64,000 nt of DNA from Ktedonobacter sp. SOSP1-85 (GTDB taxonomy: Bacteria; Chloroflexota; Ktedonobacteria; Ktedonobacterales; Ktedonobacteraceae), in NCBI RefSeq assembly GCF_016587415.1, contig NZ_BNJI01000001.1:3325501-3389500 (forward strand), given 5' to 3'. The notes beneath the pieces are model-generated. The model worked only from the letters and a program-made list of their open reading frames with translations. It was not told where the DNA came from and made no database searches. The position numbers and the translations under genes are program-made. Of this stretch, positions 19,504-27,461 are shown piece after piece (positions within the stretch are counted from its first letter, which is position 1; the number at the start of each line of letters is the position of its first letter).

Positions 19504-20734
19504 GGTTTCTGAGCAAGATGCCGCCACCCTTGAATTTATGCAAGGCAAGTGTCGTGGGCTGTACAACTGGTGGGTGATGAAGCTCAGGGCGGGTGAGAAG
19601 TGGGATCTCTATGAGGCGAAACGAAGCTTGCAAGAAAGTAAGCAGCATGATCCTCAACTTGTTCAGGTCTATGGCAAACTGCTTCAAGAGGTCTACTATC
19701 GCCTTCATGGCGCAATGAAAGCCTTCTATCGCAGAGTCAAAGCAGGAGAGAAACCCGGTTTCCCACGTGTGCGCCCACGGCACTGCTTTTTTACGCTCTG
19801 CTATCCAGCCATGTACATCAAGATTGAAGGTGACAAGCTCATTCTGCCCACAGGAGGCGGAGGCAAGCATGGTGCAAAGGTCTATCACAACATCATTGCA
19901 CGTCTCACAGAAATACCTCCAGAGGGCTATAAGGAAGTGGCGATCAGCCGAGATGCCAGAGGCAACTACTCTGCCTCTTTCCCGGCTGAGCGAACACCCA
20001 AGCCATGCCCAACCGATGGTGTTGCCGCCTTTGATGTAGGCGTCAAAATACTGGCAACGGGCGTGAATGAGCAAGGCAGAATCTATACAGTCGGAGGCTT
20101 CAAAGGGTCACGCTGGTACAACAAACAACTGGACAAAATTCGGTCAAAGCGTGACAAGTGCAAGAAAAAGTCACGCCGTTACTTGCATTTGAGCAAGGTG
20201 TACAAGCGCGTTTCCCAGAAGAAACGCAATAAGCAAAGGGATAGTCTGCATAAGGCTTCCCATTTGATAAGCCACAACTTGGTTGAAAGAACTATTGTGG
20301 TGGGGGATCTTTCCCAACGGCAAATGGTCACAAAACAGCATAGAGAACGCAATAAACACCTGAATCGAGCGGTCTATAACGAGTGGGGGCTGTATGCCTT
20401 TCTCGAAATGCTCAAGTACAAATGTGTCCTCTCTGGGAAAGAGTTGCATTTCTTAGATGAGCGCAACACGAGCAAGATGTGTTCTGGCTGTGGCAATGTA
20501 CAAGCAATGCCGCTCTGGAAACGCACCTATTGTTGCGTTGAATGTGGACTCGTGATGGATAGAGATGAAAATAGTGCTCATAATATCCTAGCGAGGTTCT
20601 TTGCTCGGCGAGAGCCACACGCTCAGGCTGGTTCTGAGTGCGGTGTGCTGCATGCGACCCAAAGCGGTGTAGAAGTCAAGGAGGCTTCCTGTGAGGGGCA
20701 AGTGCAGCAATTGAATCTATTTGAGAGTGCGTGA
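19475..20734 (+). CDS. tnpB: TnpB family RNA-guided nuclease-like protein (IS200/IS605, IS1341 type)
   Basis: 419 residues; ATG 19475 follows AGGAGGAATGCAAGG. N-terminal wedge/REC-like part, then RuvC-I with Asp (AAFDVGVKILAT, about 190), a basic helical stretch, a RuvC-II region reading IVVGDLSQ (about 272), a zinc ribbon (TSKMCSGCGN ... CCVECG) and RuvC-III (MDRDENSAHNIL). The usual RuvC-II Glu (VEDL) is Gly; the Glu in DERNTSK (about 327) may replace it, as in TnpB clades with a rearranged active site. No TnpA transposase accompanies it. The gene ends only 28 nt before fumC. A guide RNA would be expected near the 3' end but was not delimited. Confidence 0.88.
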   Translation: MLLCKKIRIEVSEQDAATLEFMQGKCRGLYNWWVMKLRAGEKWDLYEAKRSLQESKQHDPQLVQVYGKLLQEVYYRLHGAMKAFYRRVKAGEKPGFPRVRPRHCFFTLCYPAMYIKIEGDKLILPTGGGGKHGAKVYHNIIARLTEIPPEGYKEVAISRDARGNYSASFPAERTPKPCPTDGVAAFDVGVKILATGVNEQGRIYTVGGFKGSRWYNKQLDKIRSKRDKCKKKSRRYLHLSKVYKRVSQKKRNKQRDSLHKASHLISHNLVERTIVVGDLSQRQMVTKQHRERNKHLNRAVYNEWGLYAFLEMLKYKCVLSGKELHFLDERNTSKMCSGCGNVQAMPLWKRTYCCVECGLVMDRDENSAHNILARFFARREPHAQAGSECGVLHATQSGVEVKEASCEGQVQQLNLFESA

Positions 20735-20762
20735 GCACTTTTGAGTAGATTTAGAAAGGCAG

Positions 20763-22187
20763 ATGGATATGACTATGACTCAAGAGACCCGCATCGAACG
20801 CGACTCAATGGGCGAGATGCAGGTTCCTATAGACGCTTATTATGGCGCGAGCACACAGCGTGCAGTGCTAAACTTCCCCATTAGCTCGCTGCGCTTCCCC
20901 CGCGCCTTCATTCGCGCGCTTGGCCAGATTAAGCAGGCAGCCGCGCAGACCAATGAGGAGTTGGGGACCGTTGATGGCACTATCGCCGAAGCCATCGTTA
21001 AGGCGGCGCAAGAGGTCATTGATGGCAAGCTGGACGCGCATTTTGTGCTGGATATTTTTCAGACCGGCTCTGGCACCTCGACCAATATGAACGCCAATGA
21101 GGTGATCGCCAACCGCGCCAGCGAGCTGCTGGGTGGTTCCCGTGGCTCGCGCAAGGTGCATCCCAATGATCATGTCAACTTTGGTCAATCCTCCAACGAT
21201 GTCATTCCCTCCGCGATACATCTCTCGGCACTGGTCAGCATAGAGAAAGACCTGGCGCCCGCGCTTCAGGAGCTTCAGCAGGCCTTGCAGGAGAAGGCTG
21301 ACGAGTTTATGCCCGTGATCAAGACCGGGCGCACCCACCTGCAGGACGCGACCCCTATTCGCCTGGGCCAGGAGTTTCTGGGCTATGTAGGTCAGATTGA
21401 ACGCGGCATCGCTCGTGTGCGCCACGCGCAGGGCGAACTGGCTGAGCTGGCCCTGGGTGGAACAGCCGTTGGCACAGGGGTGAATACGCATCCCGAGTTC
21501 TCGGCCCGTGTCTGCCAGCGCCTTTCCCAGGCTAATGGCATCGAGGTACGCGAGACGAGCAATCACTTCCAGGCCCAGAGCACGCTGGATAATGTCGTAG
21601 AGGCGAGCGGTGCGCTCAATACTCTGGCGGTCAGCCTGATGAAGATCGCGAACGACATTCGCTGGCTTGGTTCTGGTCCCCGTGCGGGCATCGGCGAGAT
21701 CGAACTGCCCGCCGTACAGCCTGGTAGCTCGATTATGCCGGGTAAGGTGAATCCAGTCATTGCTGAGTCGGTCTGTATGGTCTGTGCCCAGGTGATAGGC
21801 AATCATACGACGATTACAGTCGCAGGCCAGGCGGGTAATTTTGAGATCAACGTTATGATGCCGGTCACAGCCTACAATCTCTTGCAGTCTATTGAGTTGC
21901 TGGCGGCCTCGGCGCGCAATTTCACGCGTCAGTGCATCAAGGGCCTGAAGGCGACGACGAAGGGACCCGAGATGGTCGAGCGTGGCCTGGCGATCTGTAC
22001 CTCGTTAGCGCCAGTGATTGGCTATGATGCCGCCGCCGCGATCTCGAAAGAGGCGCATAAAACGGGCAAGACCATTCGCGAGGTGACCCGTGAGAAGACC
22101 GACCTCTCCGAGGCGGACCTGGATCGCATCCTGGACCCCTCAAGCATGACCAGACCCGGCCTGGACGGAGGACCCACCGCAGGCTAA
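20763..22187 (+). CDS. fumC: Class II fumarate hydratase
   Basis: 474 residues; interconverts fumarate and malate in the citric acid cycle. The fumarase/aspartase signature GSSIMPGKVNP is present, as are GSGTSTNMNANEV and GRTHLQDATPI. Length is normal for the class. ATG 20763 is preceded by AGAAAGGCAG; an ATG four codons later (MTQ) is an alternative. It lies immediately downstream of tnpB, so part of its transcription could come from the transposon promoter. A terminator follows. Confidence 0.95.
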   Translation: MDMTMTQETRIERDSMGEMQVPIDAYYGASTQRAVLNFPISSLRFPRAFIRALGQIKQAAAQTNEELGTVDGTIAEAIVKAAQEVIDGKLDAHFVLDIFQTGSGTSTNMNANEVIANRASELLGGSRGSRKVHPNDHVNFGQSSNDVIPSAIHLSALVSIEKDLAPALQELQQALQEKADEFMPVIKTGRTHLQDATPIRLGQEFLGYVGQIERGIARVRHAQGELAELALGGTAVGTGVNTHPEFSARVCQRLSQANGIEVRETSNHFQAQSTLDNVVEASGALNTLAVSLMKIANDIRWLGSGPRAGIGEIELPAVQPGSSIMPGKVNPVIAESVCMVCAQVIGNHTTITVAGQAGNFEINVMMPVTAYNLLQSIELLAASARNFTRQCIKGLKATTKGPEMVERGLAICTSLAPVIGYDAAAAISKEAHKTGKTIREVTREKTDLSEADLDRILDPSSMTRPGLDGGPTAG

Positions 22188-22195
22188 ACAGACAG

Positions 22196-22229
22196 GACCG
22201 GAACACACAGTTCCGGTCTTTCTTTTTTT
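22196..22229 (+). terminator. Intrinsic terminator of fumC
   Basis: Stem GACCGGAAC (22196-22204) with GTTCCGGTC (22210-22218), 5-nt loop, then TTTCTTTTTTT. Confidence 0.92.
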
Positions 22230-22261
22230 CGTTGGGAAATAAACTGTGTCAAGGAGGCTTT

Positions 22262-23050
22262 ATGGCTTCGATGTCTCAACCTTCAAAGGATGATATAAAG
22301 CGCCAGTTTGGGCGTATGTCTCATGCCTATGTCGAGAGTGTGACCCATGCTAAGGGACATGACTTGCAACTCTTGCTGAACCTGTTAGCACCTCAAGTAG
22401 GCATGCGTGTGCTGGATGTCGCGACGGGCGGTGGCCACACGGCGCTGGCGGTAGCGCCATATGTGCAGGAAGTCGTGGCCTCTGACCTCACACCCGAGAT
22501 GCTGGAGCGCGTCCAGGAGCTATGCCAGGCGCGTGGCGTGACGAATATCTCTACCCAGGTGGCCGACGTCGAAGATCTGCCCTTTCCAGACGCGGCGTTC
22601 GACGCTGTGACCTGCCGTATCGCCCCTCACCACTTCCTGGATATCGAGCGCGCGGTACGTGAGATCGCGCGCGTCCTGCGCCCGAGTGGCTTCTTTGTGC
22701 TTGAAGATAGCCTGGTCCCGGAAGCGCAGGAGTTGGACCAGTTTATTAATACCGTCGAGAAGATGCGCGATCCAACGCATGTGCGCTCCTATAGCGAGAT
22801 GGAGTGGCGGCGCTTCCTGGAGCAGGCAGGCTTCAGGGTCGCCGAAGCTCAGATTTTCCGCAAGACGCATACCATTGCCGACTGGCTGCGGCGTGCCGGT
22901 GTGGATGATGCCATCAGGCAGGGCGTGTACCAGGCCTTCGTCGAGGCCTCGCCAGCCGCCAGGGAGCACTATGAGATCAGCTTCCAGGATGATGGCACTC
23001 CGGTGACATTTACCGACGATAAACTGCTCTTGCGCGCTGAGAAGGCATAG
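22262..23050 (+). CDS. Class I SAM-dependent methyltransferase (UbiE-like)
   Basis: 262 residues from ATG 22262 behind AAGGAGGCTTT. The SAM-binding motif I is VLDVATGGGHTA (about 48-60), followed by an acidic loop (VASDLTPEML) and DAAFDAVTCRIAPHHF, typical of the Methyltransf_11/UbiE group. The C-terminal half has no membrane segment, so it is cytosolic. The natural substrate cannot be told from the sequence; the gene is not in a quinone operon here, so a menaquinone role is not implied. Confidence 0.88.
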   Translation: MASMSQPSKDDIKRQFGRMSHAYVESVTHAKGHDLQLLLNLLAPQVGMRVLDVATGGGHTALAVAPYVQEVVASDLTPEMLERVQELCQARGVTNISTQVADVEDLPFPDAAFDAVTCRIAPHHFLDIERAVREIARVLRPSGFFVLEDSLVPEAQELDQFINTVEKMRDPTHVRSYSEMEWRRFLEQAGFRVAEAQIFRKTHTIADWLRRAGVDDAIRQGVYQAFVEASPAAREHYEISFQDDGTPVTFTDDKLLLRAEKA

Positions 23051-23091
23051 ATAACTCTGCTGGGAAATTTCGTTGCAAAGTCGTATACTGC

Positions 23092-23640
23092 TTAGCGAAG
23101 CTGGCGCCCCATAATGCTCATGGGCTTGTCGCCGCCGGGAAAGTAGAAGTGAGGCAGGAGGGGCAGCCAGCCACGTTTGCGATAGAGCTGCATACCATTG
23201 GTCTCGCCGTCATAGGTTGAGAGCAGAGCTGTGCGGTGAGGCGTGTTTTGGAGCAAGATATCGTGGAGCCAGCCTCCAAGGCCACAGCCCTGCGCGCCTG
23301 GCAGCACCGCTAGCTCCACCAGTTCCAGAGTATCCTGGAACCATTCGCACGCCATGGCGTGAGGCATAGCCCCGCGGATCGTATCATGCCACCACTGGCC
23401 TGGGCGGCTGGTATAGCCATAGATAAAGCCTGCAATTCGCCGAGTCTCTTCGTCGTAGGCCGCGTGGAAGCGAAAGCCGGAGCGCAGGCTATGGCGCGGT
23501 AGGACCAGCCCAAAGCTCTGTACCCCTTCTTCCTGTGTGTTGTAGGGTGGGGCTTCAAAGGCCTGGCGATAGACATCAAGAATCTGTTCTGTCCAGTATT
23601 TGATCTCCTGGGGACCCAGGGTAAGCAAGCGTATGCGCAC
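23092..23640 (-). CDS. GNAT family N-acetyltransferase
   Basis: 182 residues from a GTG start at 23640 with AGAGAGG 5 nt upstream. The acetyl-CoA motif is seen as VLPGAQGCGLGGWLHDILL (about 112-130), preceded by a beta strand (LELVELAV) and followed by STYDGETNGMQLYRKRGW, the usual C-terminal GNAT segment. It lies 28 nt downstream of the Nudix gene on the same strand, so the two probably form one operon. The acceptor substrate is unknown. Confidence 0.85.
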   Translation of the reverse strand: MRIRLLTLGPQEIKYWTEQILDVYRQAFEAPPYNTQEEGVQSFGLVLPRHSLRSGFRFHAAYDEETRRIAGFIYGYTSRPGQWWHDTIRGAMPHAMACEWFQDTLELVELAVLPGAQGCGLGGWLHDILLQNTPHRTALLSTYDGETNGMQLYRKRGWLPLLPHFYFPGGDKPMSIMGRQLR

Positions 23641-23668
23641 AGTAACCTCTCTTCTACCACATGCACTT

Positions 23669-24205
23669 CTAGAGCCAGATACGCCATCTCTCCGCGTTCT
23701 CTACGCCGGATGAATCGGAGAGATGAGCGTGATTGGGCCAGGTGACAGCCTCAGAATCCAGCCCTTTATAGGCGATGGCAATGGCGCCAGACCACGTCTC
23801 ATTCGGTCCCAGCGCGTCCATCTCTTCCCGCGAGAAGAAACGAGCATCATCGACCTCGGCCAGATTGGGTAGCAGTTCGCTGAGAGGTGAGATAAGATGG
23901 GCCTTGTACATAAAGAAGTAGTTGTGTTCGCCATCGTCCATCACCCACAGGCGTACTCCAAGCAGGCCCTCAATCTCAACGTGCAGGTTAGTCTCCTCGA
24001 CGGTCTCGCGCGCAGCTGCCTGGTCCGGCAACTCGCCTGCCTTTACACGCCCCGCAGGCAGCAGGTAACGCCCTTTGGTGACGCCATAGCGGTTGCGTAC
24101 TAGCAAGACCTTGTTATCGTGAACCACGATGGCGCCCGCGCCCAGGCTCAGGGGACGCTTAGGGCGTGCCACTGGCTCGTTGAGTATCTTTTCTGGCTCC
24201 GTCAT
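23669..24205 (-). CDS. Nudix hydrolase
   Basis: 178 residues from ATG 24205 behind AGAGGAGC. The Nudix box G-x5-E-x7-RE-x2-EE is present (GRVKAGELPDQAAARETVEE, about 52-71), with Asn where the final Gly is usual. The enzyme should cleave a nucleoside diphosphate linked to another moiety. It is first in a likely operon with the GNAT gene downstream. Confidence 0.88.
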   Translation of the reverse strand: MTEPEKILNEPVARPKRPLSLGAGAIVVHDNKVLLVRNRYGVTKGRYLLPAGRVKAGELPDQAAARETVEETNLHVEIEGLLGVRLWVMDDGEHNYFFMYKAHLISPLSELLPNLAEVDDARFFSREEMDALGPNETWSGAIAIAYKGLDSEAVTWPNHAHLSDSSGVENAERWRIWL

Positions 24206-24298
24206 GGCGTGCTGCTCCTCTTTTCTAACCTTCGCTATGTTCTAGCTTGTGTGCAAATATTATAGCATTCAGGCTTCGTTTCATGGAATAGTAGTTTC

Positions 24299-24352
24299 TG
24301 AAAGAAGAATGGGCCAGCCTGGAAACTCCCAGGCTGGCCCATTCTTCTTTCA
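24299..24352 (-). terminator. 24-bp perfect hairpin after aspS
   Basis: Arms 24299-24322 and 24329-24352 are exact complements with a 6-nt loop, 5 bp beyond the aspS stop codon. On the minus strand the 3' side ends TTCTTTCA, so it works with only a weak U tract. Confidence 0.82.
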
Positions 24353-24357
24353 AAAGC

Positions 24358-25671
24358 TTAAGGCACGAGGCGGTGCATGTCGCGGGGGAAGGTCGTTGTC
24401 AGGCGTACGTTGGGCGCGCCGAGCAGCTGCATGAGCAGGCGCTCGGAGCCAATGGCGAACCCTCCATGTGGTGGCATGCCATAGCGGAAGGCCTCCAGGT
24501 AGTGCTCAAATGGCTCCATGGACATGTTGCGGCTCTGGAGCGCCTCCAGGTAGTCCGCGTAGCGATGCAGGCGCTGGCCACCGGTCACAAGTTCCAGGCC
24601 ACGGAAGAGCAGGTCGAATGAGTTAGTGTATTCAGGCCGCTCCGGGTCTGTATGGGTGTAGAAGGGGCGCTTCTTCGTGGGATAGCCCGTTACGTACAGG
24701 AAGTCGCTCCCAAACTCCTTCATCGCCCACTCTCCCAGCCAGCGCTCGTCCTGGGGCGAGAGGTCTGGCTCGCCTCTGACGTCGACCTTGTGCAGTTTCA
24801 GGATAAGCTCCTGGGCGTCCTGAAAGTGGATATGTGGGATCTCGGCTGGCACAACAGGCAGGTTGGCCTTGAGTAGCTCTAGTTCGGGTGCGCAGTGCTC
24901 CTGAAAGGCACCAATAATGTCCGCCAGGATGTCGCGTAGGAGCGCCATAATCGTGAAATGGTTCTCGATAAAGCCCATCTCTACGTCCAGGCTGACGTAT
25001 TCGTTCAGGTGGCGTGTTGAGTCATGCTCCTCGGCGCGGAAAACGGGGCCAACCTCAAAGACGCGCTCGAAGACACCAACCATGATCTGCTTGTAGAGCT
25101 GTGGACTTTGCGCCAGGTACGCGGGCCGCCCAAAGTAATCGAGCTTGAAGACGTTGGCGCCACCCTCCGTGGTCGTGCCAAGGATCTTGGGCGTGTGGAT
25201 CTCGGTAAAGCCTCGGGTGAGCACACTCTCGCGAAAGGCCTGTGACAGAACGGACGAGAGGCGCAGCACTGCTCGCCGGGTAGGATGCCGGTGCGTAATC
25301 ACGGCGTGATCGAGTAGCGTGCTAAGCTGAGCGTTGATCTTGCGTTTGTTGATGGGGAAGGGAGGCGTCTCGCGAATCGGCTCAATAAGCTCAATCGCCA
25401 GGTTGTGGAGCTCAATGCCGCCGGGGGCCTGGAGAACGCTCTCGACCAGCCCTTCAATCGCGACCAGGCTCTCGACTCCCGCCTCTGCCTCGGTTAGGGA
25501 TGTGATCTCTGCCTCGCTCTCGGCCACGGCCTGAATCTGGCCCCAGCCATCGCGAATAACGAGGAAGTGAATGCTACCAAGTTGGCGCCAGGATTGCAAC
25601 CAGCCCTGCACGCGTACGCGCTCACCGACATGTTTATGGATTTCCGTAGTTAATGTTCTTGCCTTCTGCAT
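24358..25671 (-). CDS. aspS: Aspartate-tRNA(Asp/Asn) ligase, archaeal-type
   Basis: 437 residues from ATG 25671 behind AGAAGGAG. N-terminal OB-fold anticodon-binding domain (RVRVQGWLQSWRQLG), then the class II core: motif 2 FRAEEHDSTRHLNEY and motif 3 GGFAIGSERLLMQLLG. The short length and the FDLLFRGLELVTGGQR segment match the archaeal/AspRS2 type, often non-discriminating, which charges both tRNA-Asp and tRNA-Asn for later amidation by GatCAB. No gat genes are seen here. It is controlled by a T-box leader (25863-26228), and an Asp/Asn-rich small ORF lies between that leader and the gene. Asn-tRNA synthetase is a less likely reading. Confidence 0.9.
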   Translation of the reverse strand: MQKARTLTTEIHKHVGERVRVQGWLQSWRQLGSIHFLVIRDGWGQIQAVAESEAEITSLTEAEAGVESLVAIEGLVESVLQAPGGIELHNLAIELIEPIRETPPFPINKRKINAQLSTLLDHAVITHRHPTRRAVLRLSSVLSQAFRESVLTRGFTEIHTPKILGTTTEGGANVFKLDYFGRPAYLAQSPQLYKQIMVGVFERVFEVGPVFRAEEHDSTRHLNEYVSLDVEMGFIENHFTIMALLRDILADIIGAFQEHCAPELELLKANLPVVPAEIPHIHFQDAQELILKLHKVDVRGEPDLSPQDERWLGEWAMKEFGSDFLYVTGYPTKKRPFYTHTDPERPEYTNSFDLLFRGLELVTGGQRLHRYADYLEALQSRNMSMEPFEHYLEAFRYGMPPHGGFAIGSERLLMQLLGAPNVRLTTTFPRDMHRLVP

Positions 25672-25713
25672 GGTGTATGCTCCTTCTCATAAAATTTCTG
25701 TGTTTTGAGCGCA

Positions 25714-25762
25714 GGGAAGCATACCTGAAGTCATACAGACATGCAGTTGTCAGGTGCTTCCC
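25714..25762 (-). promoter_or_regulatory. Hairpin overlapping the end of the leader ORF, before aspS
   Basis: On the minus strand GGGAAGCACCTGA (25750-25762, the last codons and stop of the leader ORF) pairs with TCAGGTATGCTTCCC (25714-25728), 8 + 5 bp with a 2-nt bulge. No U tract follows, so it is not a plain terminator. A ribosome at the leader stop codon would cover the left arm. Confidence 0.55.
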
Positions 25763-25818
25763 AGAATATTTATAGTGTTGTTGTTATCATCGTCGTCGTT
25801 ACCGTCGTCACTCTCCAT
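25750..25818 (-). CDS. Asp/Asn-rich leader peptide upstream of aspS
   Basis: An ATG at 25818 with AAAGGA 5 nt upstream opens a 22-codon frame ending in TGA at 25750-25752. Asp is at residues 4, 5, 8, 9, 10 and 11, and Asn at 7, 12, 13, 14 and 17, so half the residues are the amino acids handled by the synthetase encoded 78 nt downstream. It lies between the T-box terminator and aspS. By analogy with amino-acid operon leader peptides, ribosome stalling at these codons when Asp/Asn-tRNA is scarce could alter folding before aspS. The ORF is read directly; the regulatory role is inferred. Confidence 0.65.
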   Translation of the reverse strand: MESDDGNDDDDNNNTINILGST

Positions 25819-25862
25819 AGGCATCCTTTCTCTGCTTCAAGCGAATGTTGGTGGCTTGACGG

Positions 25863-26228
25863 ACAAAACAAAAAGCCCTCATCCTTTGGAGGACGAGGGC
25901 ATCAATTGCTTTTTGCCTGTCGTGGTACCACCACCATTCGCCCCGAGCAGTCTGTAGCCTTTACAAGGCAGACCTCTCAAGGGGCCTCAGCCGGTTTTAT
26001 CTTTGCCTGTACGCAAGAGGTAAAACCGTCACGCGTTAACGGGCGCGATCCCGAAGGAACAGCTACTGCGCCTAGTGTATCGTTCTTTGTAGGCGGTTCA
26101 CTGCCTGGCTCAGGGGTGTCATTAAGCAGGACCAACTGTGATGCTTGCAGCCATGGCATCGCTCTCTGTGTGTTGGGATAACTACTTAATATGTCCCATT
26201 CATCGCCTGTATACGATTAATGTTTGTT
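25863..26228 (-). promoter_or_regulatory. T-box riboswitch leader of aspS
   Basis: On the minus strand the conserved T-box sequence GGTGGTACCACG (25921-25932) is followed by a terminator: GCCCTCGTCC paired with GGATGAGGGC (25875-25900) and a TTTTTGTTTT run. Stem I hallmarks lie upstream: AAGTAGTTATCCC, the CAGAGAGC bulge (about 26161-26168) and the GGCTGCAAGC apical part. The likely specifier is AAC (Asn) in GTGAAC just before the closing CGCCT (about 26090-26100); the assignment is tentative. Uncharged tRNA should bind and stabilise the antiterminator, allowing aspS expression. Confidence 0.9.
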
Positions 26229-26234
26229 CTATAT

Positions 26235-26264
26235 AGCATAACATGGCTTTGATGGCGCTGTCAA
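26235..26264 (-). promoter_or_regulatory. Promoter of the T-box/aspS transcript
   Basis: TTGACA (26259-26264 on the minus strand), 18-nt spacer, TATGCT (26235-26240). The predicted start near 26228 fits the 5' end of the T-box leader. Confidence 0.75.
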
Positions 26265-26382
26265 GCTTTTTTGACCTTCAATGGGGTTGCAAAGTCTTCT
26301 TCGCGCTTGCGGCGGTGAGCAAAAGCAGGAAAAGAGCTTTTTCGAGGACACCTCGCGCTCCCTTTCTGAAAAGGTTTTATGT

Positions 26383-27147
26383 TCAAAGTTCAAAGGAGAT
26401 TTCTCTCGTCTCAAACTCTATGCTTTTGCTTCGCAGATAGTCTATGACTTCAAACATCATACCTTCAACAATGTCTCGCAGCTGTTCAGGATTATAGATA
26501 ACTTCTCCTATGACAAATCTCCCAAGAAGCCTAAATGAAGGGAAATTGATTGGGAGTGCCATTGCCCGCTCAGGCAGGGCAACAGCACTGGTATAAAACG
26601 ACTTGTTGACGATACCAAGAAAGATGGCGAATTTGGTGAAGAGGTGATAGGCATTGTAGTAGGCCTGGCCCATGCTGCCAGTACAGGTTGTGTTGATGAA
26701 TTTGTTGCACTCCTCATAGATCTCTTCGACAAACACCTGCCTCACATAAGGTGCAAAATCCCTCTGTACAAGGGTTTGAAAGGTCTCTTTATATGAGGCA
26801 AACACTCCCCGCTCATCATATAAAGGGATAGCCGTGACAAATTTACCCGCCAGAAAGGGCCAGCGCATATGCACAGTTGTGATTTTTCCGAGGATGATAT
26901 CCTGGCTGAAGACATCGACTGTATACTTCAACCCATCAATAATAGCGTTAAAATCGTCTGCGATACCTGCACCCTGTATCACGGCAATCATATCGAGATC
27001 AGAGAAATCTTTATCTTCTCCCCGTGCCACCGAACCAACAATGGCAACCGCCAGCAAATTATCCCGATATTGCTCTTTTAATTTTGCCACGATTTCTTGC
27101 GCAAGTTGTAAGCGCTCTTCACGTGTCTTTTTCACCGGATAATGCAT
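26383..27147 (-). CDS. Kanamycin-nucleotidyltransferase-like protein
   Basis: 254 residues from ATG 27147 behind AAGGAGGAAGCTACG. The N-terminal polymerase-beta-type nucleotidyltransferase fold shows GSVARGEDKDFSDLDMIAV (about 38-56), with the G-S and D-x-D residues that bind nucleotide and metal. The total length, the TREER start, the later HMRWPFLAGKF and PLYDERG segments and the helical C-terminal half match the KNTase (ANT(4')) architecture. Aminoglycoside modification is the nearest known function, but other substrates are possible. The gene is visibly richer in A+T than its neighbours and lies beside a decayed tnpB, which suggests transfer. Confidence 0.8.
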   Translation of the reverse strand: MHYPVKKTREERLQLAQEIVAKLKEQYRDNLLAVAIVGSVARGEDKDFSDLDMIAVIQGAGIADDFNAIIDGLKYTVDVFSQDIILGKITTVHMRWPFLAGKFVTAIPLYDERGVFASYKETFQTLVQRDFAPYVRQVFVEEIYEECNKFINTTCTGSMGQAYYNAYHLFTKFAIFLGIVNKSFYTSAVALPERAMALPINFPSFRLLGRFVIGEVIYNPEQLRDIVEGMMFEVIDYLRSKSIEFETREISFEL

Positions 27148-27461
27148 CGTAGCTTCCTCCTTGTGCTACAGATTGTAGCAATCTTTACCTATCTCATGTC
27201 TTTCTTCAGGAGTGCCTTCACGCCGCAGACGTTTCGCGGGAAGGGGGTATGGGCGGAGCAAGCCGAGGCAAGAAGCAGAAGAGAATTCAATAGCTTGGCG
27301 CTCAAAGGGAAAGGGAGACGGGTACTGGTCTGCACGTGACCAGTACCCGTCTCCCTTACTGCTCCGATTTTCCTATGCAAACGTATGCAAGCACACGTTC
27401 GCACCGAATTTCGTTGTTCCTGTTTCATCCGTAGGTGCCTCCGGGCCGAAGCCCTTTGGTC
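27148..27461. other. Intergenic region with palindrome and shared repeat
   Basis: The region downstream of the tnpB remnant. It contains a perfect 20-bp inverted repeat (27311-27330 with 27338-27357) and, at about 27257-27293, a GAGCAAGCCGAGGCAAGAAG-type block that recurs as GCGAGCCGAGGCAGGCG at about 41995-42012. The part nearest the tnpB remnant may be the old right end and guide-RNA region of that element; ends were not located. Confidence 0.5.

Noticed and set aside
13850..20734. A single large composite transposon spanning the IS701 element and tnpB
   Set aside because: The IS701 element has its own complete ends and target duplication, and no shared ends enclose copy 5 and tnpB.
20868..21806. 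312-codon minus-strand frame opposite fumC
   Set aside because: Shadow of a clearly identified fumarase gene.
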